The translations under genes were made by a program, and so were the position numbers. Source: Pseudomonas oryzagri (lineage in GTDB: Bacteria > Pseudomonadota > Gammaproteobacteria > Pseudomonadales > Pseudomonadaceae). From it: 64,000 bases of DNA. The notes below the pieces were generated by a model. The model was not told the DNA's origin. It ran no database searches and saw only the letters and a program-made list of their open reading frames with translations. Shown here piece by piece: positions 61,924-64,000 of the stretch. The DNA is taken from assembly GCF_020831405.1 (NCBI RefSeq), contig NZ_JAJHPU010000043.1, positions 434,001 to 498,000 on the forward strand, in the 5' to 3' direction. Position 1 is the stretch's first letter; each line of letters starts with the position of its first letter.

Positions 61924-63858
61924 TCACTGCGGCCCCAGCTCGCGCTCGTGCCATTCCACCAGCTTCTGCGGTGCGCCGAGTTTTTCGCCGTAGATCACCG
62001 AATAGGACAGCACGTTCTGCACGTACTGGCGGGTCTCGTCGAAGGGGATGGTCTCGATCCAGATATCGAATGGCATCTGCTCGTTGCCGCTCAGCCACTG
62101 CCGCACGCGGCCGGGGCCGGCATTGTAGGCGGCCGAGGCGAGGATGCGGTTGCCGCCGAACTGACCGTAGACCTGACTCAGGTAGGCGGCGCCGAGCTGG
62201 ATGTTGACCTCGGGGTTGAGCGCCTGTTGCGGCGAGCGCAGCGGGATGCCGAAGCGCCGCGCGGTGTCCTTGGCGGTGCCCGGCATCAGCTGCATGAGGC
62301 CCATGGCGCCGACCCCGGAGCGCGCGTCGGCCATGAAGCCGCTCTCCTGGCGGGTGATGGCGAACACCCAGCTCGAATGCAGGCCGCGGGTGCGGGCCTC
62401 GCGGGTCAGGGCGTTGCGGTGCGCCATCGGGAAGCGCACGTCGAGGTCGTCCCAGTACTGCGCCTGGCTGATGGTGCGGATCGCCGGGAAGTACCAGCCC
62501 ATCTCGTAGCCCAGGCGTGCCTGCGCCACCAGTTCCTCGCGGCTGAACAGGCGGCTGACGTAATACCACTCGCGGCGGCCGTCGACGATGTCGCCGCGGG
62601 CATGGAACTCCAGGGCGCGGCGGATGCCGGCGGTGTTGCGCACCTTCTGCATCACCTTCGGGTCGATGGCCATCGGCTTGTGGTTGAGCTGGTAGGGCGC
62701 GTCGATCCGGTCGGCGGCGAGGAAGCCATAGAAGTCGCGCTCGCCGGCCACCGGCAGGTACAGGCGTACCGGGTCCTTGCTGCTGGGGTCGGCCAGCTGC
62801 AGGCTGCGCGCCTGCCAGTAGCGCCAGCGGCTGGTGGCGGCCAGGTCGCCGGGCATCTGCCGGGTCAGCTGATTGACGTCGGCCCAGCGGCCGAGACGCA
62901 GCAGCAGGCGCGCGCGCCACTCGCTGACCGTGTTGTCGCGCAGGTCGGGGTCGTACTGGGTCATCACCCGCAGGGCGCGGGAGTCGAAATTCTTGGCCAG
63001 CGACAGGCCGATCTGCCGGGCGATGGCGACCTTCTCCTCGTGGGAGAACGGCAGGCGCGCGCTGTACTCCTCGAGCAGGCCGAGGGCCTGTTCCGGGTTC
63101 TGCCGCGCCAGACGGCGCAGGCCGAGGCCGACGGCGTCGGCAGTGTGGCGGTCGCTGCCGGCGAAACGCTGGCGCTGCACCAGCAGCTCGGGCTTCTGCG
63201 CCACGTCGATCAGCAGCTGGCCCGGGCCGGCCAGGCCGCCGAGGGTCTTCTGCAGATAGGTGGCCAGGCCGTAGTTGCGCTCCTCGGCGGCCAGCTTGAG
63301 GCGCTTCCAGCGCATGTCCTCGGTCAGTCCGCCCTGGGCGCGCCACAGGTCGAACAGGCGGTCGCAGGTGTCCGGCTGCGACTTGCCGGTCAGCCACAGG
63401 CGCTGGGCGGCCACCGCGCCGTCGCCGGGCTTGCCGTGGCGGTAGTGGTACTCGCCGAGCAGGCAGTCCAGTTCGGTGAACTCCAGCGCCGGGCTGTAGT
63501 GCTTGATGAAGGTCTGCCACTCGCCGCGTTCGGCCAGCCAGCGCAACCAGCGCAGCTTCATCCAGCCGATCTGCGGCAGGTCGCCATGTTCGGCGAGGAA
63601 GGTTTCGATCTCGCGGTTGCTGGCGCTCTTCAGGCGCAGGGTCAGCTCGTCGTAGGCGAGGTGCGGCTCCAGCGGATAGTCGCGCAGGGCCTGGCGATAG
63701 CGCAGATAGACGGAGGGATCGTTCTTGTCCAGGGCACGCTCGGCTTCGTCGTACATGCTGCGCTGCTGGGCAAGGGAGGCCGCCGTGGCGAGCGGGGAAA
63801 GACCGATGCTGGCCACGAGGGCGGCCAACAGGACGAGCGGGCGAAGACGCATGGGCAT
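61924..63858 (-). CDS. slt: Soluble lytic murein transglycosylase Slt
   Basis: A periplasmic enzyme that cleaves MurNAc-GlcNAc bonds to 1,6-anhydro products. The 644-residue protein has a signal peptide (LRPLVLLAALVASIGLSPLATAA, cut near the Ala cluster), a long superhelical U/L domain of alpha helices, and a C-terminal SLT domain. The catalytic Glu lies in SSWVFAITRQESGFMADARS, followed by VGAMGLMQLMPGTAKDTARR and ILASAAYNAGPGRVRQW. Two nearby ATGs (MPMRLRP) are possible starts. It is divergent from the gene that begins at the right edge. Confidence 0.95.
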   Translation of the reverse strand: MPMRLRPLVLLAALVASIGLSPLATAASLAQQRSMYDEAERALDKNDPSVYLRYRQALRDYPLEPHLAYDELTLRLKSASNREIETFLAEHGDLPQIGWMKLRWLRWLAERGEWQTFIKHYSPALEFTELDCLLGEYHYRHGKPGDGAVAAQRLWLTGKSQPDTCDRLFDLWRAQGGLTEDMRWKRLKLAAEERNYGLATYLQKTLGGLAGPGQLLIDVAQKPELLVQRQRFAGSDRHTADAVGLGLRRLARQNPEQALGLLEEYSARLPFSHEEKVAIARQIGLSLAKNFDSRALRVMTQYDPDLRDNTVSEWRARLLLRLGRWADVNQLTRQMPGDLAATSRWRYWQARSLQLADPSSKDPVRLYLPVAGERDFYGFLAADRIDAPYQLNHKPMAIDPKVMQKVRNTAGIRRALEFHARGDIVDGRREWYYVSRLFSREELVAQARLGYEMGWYFPAIRTISQAQYWDDLDVRFPMAHRNALTREARTRGLHSSWVFAITRQESGFMADARSGVGAMGLMQLMPGTAKDTARRFGIPLRSPQQALNPEVNIQLGAAYLSQVYGQFGGNRILASAAYNAGPGRVRQWLSGNEQMPFDIWIETIPFDETRQYVQNVLSYSVIYGEKLGAPQKLVEWHERELGPQ

Positions 63859-63987
63859 TGGGACGGACACGGGGGCGGGAGGGATTCTCGATAAGCTTAG
63901 CGTGCCACCGGGCGCGGTTAAAGCATTGTCCCCCGGCACTGGTCGATTGCGAGTAGAATGCGCCGCCCTTCTGCTGGAGACCTCGCC

Positions 63988-64000
63988 ATGACGCTGCTCA
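63988..64000 (+). CDS. Start of a gene cut by the right window edge
   Basis: ATGACGCTGCTCA (M-T-L-L) follows CTGGAGACCTCGCC, a plausible ribosome-binding site with 8 nt spacing, and points away from slt. Only four codons are visible. In P. aeruginosa an ABC-F ATPase gene adjoins slt, so that is a guess for this one. Confidence 0.4.

Overview
This 64 kb window looks like the chromosome of a Pseudomonas-type gammaproteobacterium. It is very GC-rich with dense, often overlapping genes. It carries a Pseudomonas-style aerobic cobalamin region, an aromatic aminotransferase / tRNA-Asn / uvrB neighbourhood, an slt gene at the right end, and several families of short palindromic intergenic repeats typical of the genus. 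The species cannot be named from sequence alone.

Layout. 0-2.5 kb: YIP1-family membrane protein (cut by the window edge), a DnaJ-related protein, and tRNA thiolase ttcA. 2.5-10.2 kb: first cobalamin block. A [2Fe-2S] protein, cobK and cobL run leftward; a cobalamin riboswitch followed by cobG, cobH, cobI and a CbiG-CobJ fusion runs rightward. 10.4-15.8 kb: nitric-oxide response, with norR divergent from ytfE/dnrN and a quinol NO reductase behind two NorR-type sites and a sigma-54 promoter. 15.8-18.4 kb: an AT-richer scar of a prophage-like element flanked by an orphan tRNA-Ser 3' end, carrying a predicted abortive-infection protein with an unknown partner, a frameshifted repressor, a small helix-turn-helix protein and a truncated Arc-like gene. 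18.4-32.4 kb: alpha/beta hydrolase, flavin reductase, then the second cobalamin block. This holds cobF; a chlI/chlD chelatase gene with a textbook -1 frameshift site; a DAHP synthase behind an aromatic leader-peptide attenuator; cobN and cobW behind a second riboswitch; and cbtB, cbtA, cobE and cobM behind a third. 32.4-42.4 kb: DNA glycosylase, two NlpC/P60 lipoproteins, a phosphoribosyltransferase, a TRIC channel under a tandem glycine riboswitch, adenine/adenosine deaminase, a MITE, two L,D-transpeptidases and DedA. 42.5-52.7 kb: recCBD and a sirtuin. 52.7-64 kb: acyltransferase, tRNA-Asn with an array of tRNA 3'-end repeats, aminotransferase, uvrB, a BenE transporter with a divergent XRE-cupin regulator, a DUF1499 lipoprotein, a MOSC protein and slt.

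How the genes work together. The two cobalamin blocks together supply CobG, CobI, CobJ, CobM, CobF, CobK, CobL and CobH, which is the aerobic corrin-ring route from precorrin-2 to hydrogenobyrinate. They also supply a cobaltochelatase built from CobN plus ChlI/ChlD-type AAA/vWA subunits, and the CobW, CobE and CbtAB accessory proteins. Three separate B12 riboswitches control the main transcripts. CobF, not CbiD, appears to do the ring-contraction deacetylation step. SUMT and the late (a,c-diamide, adenosylation, nucleotide loop) genes are not in this window.

The most striking non-coding structures are: (i) three-and-a-bit tandem ~158 bp repeats downstream of tRNA-Asn, each containing the last 22 nt of the tRNA gene and most containing an intrinsic terminator, analogous in layout to the E. 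coli tyrT/rtT repeats; (ii) the chlI/chlD frameshift cassette; (iii) an aromatic-codon leader peptide and terminator upstream of DAHP synthase, followed by a second aromatic-rich mini-ORF.
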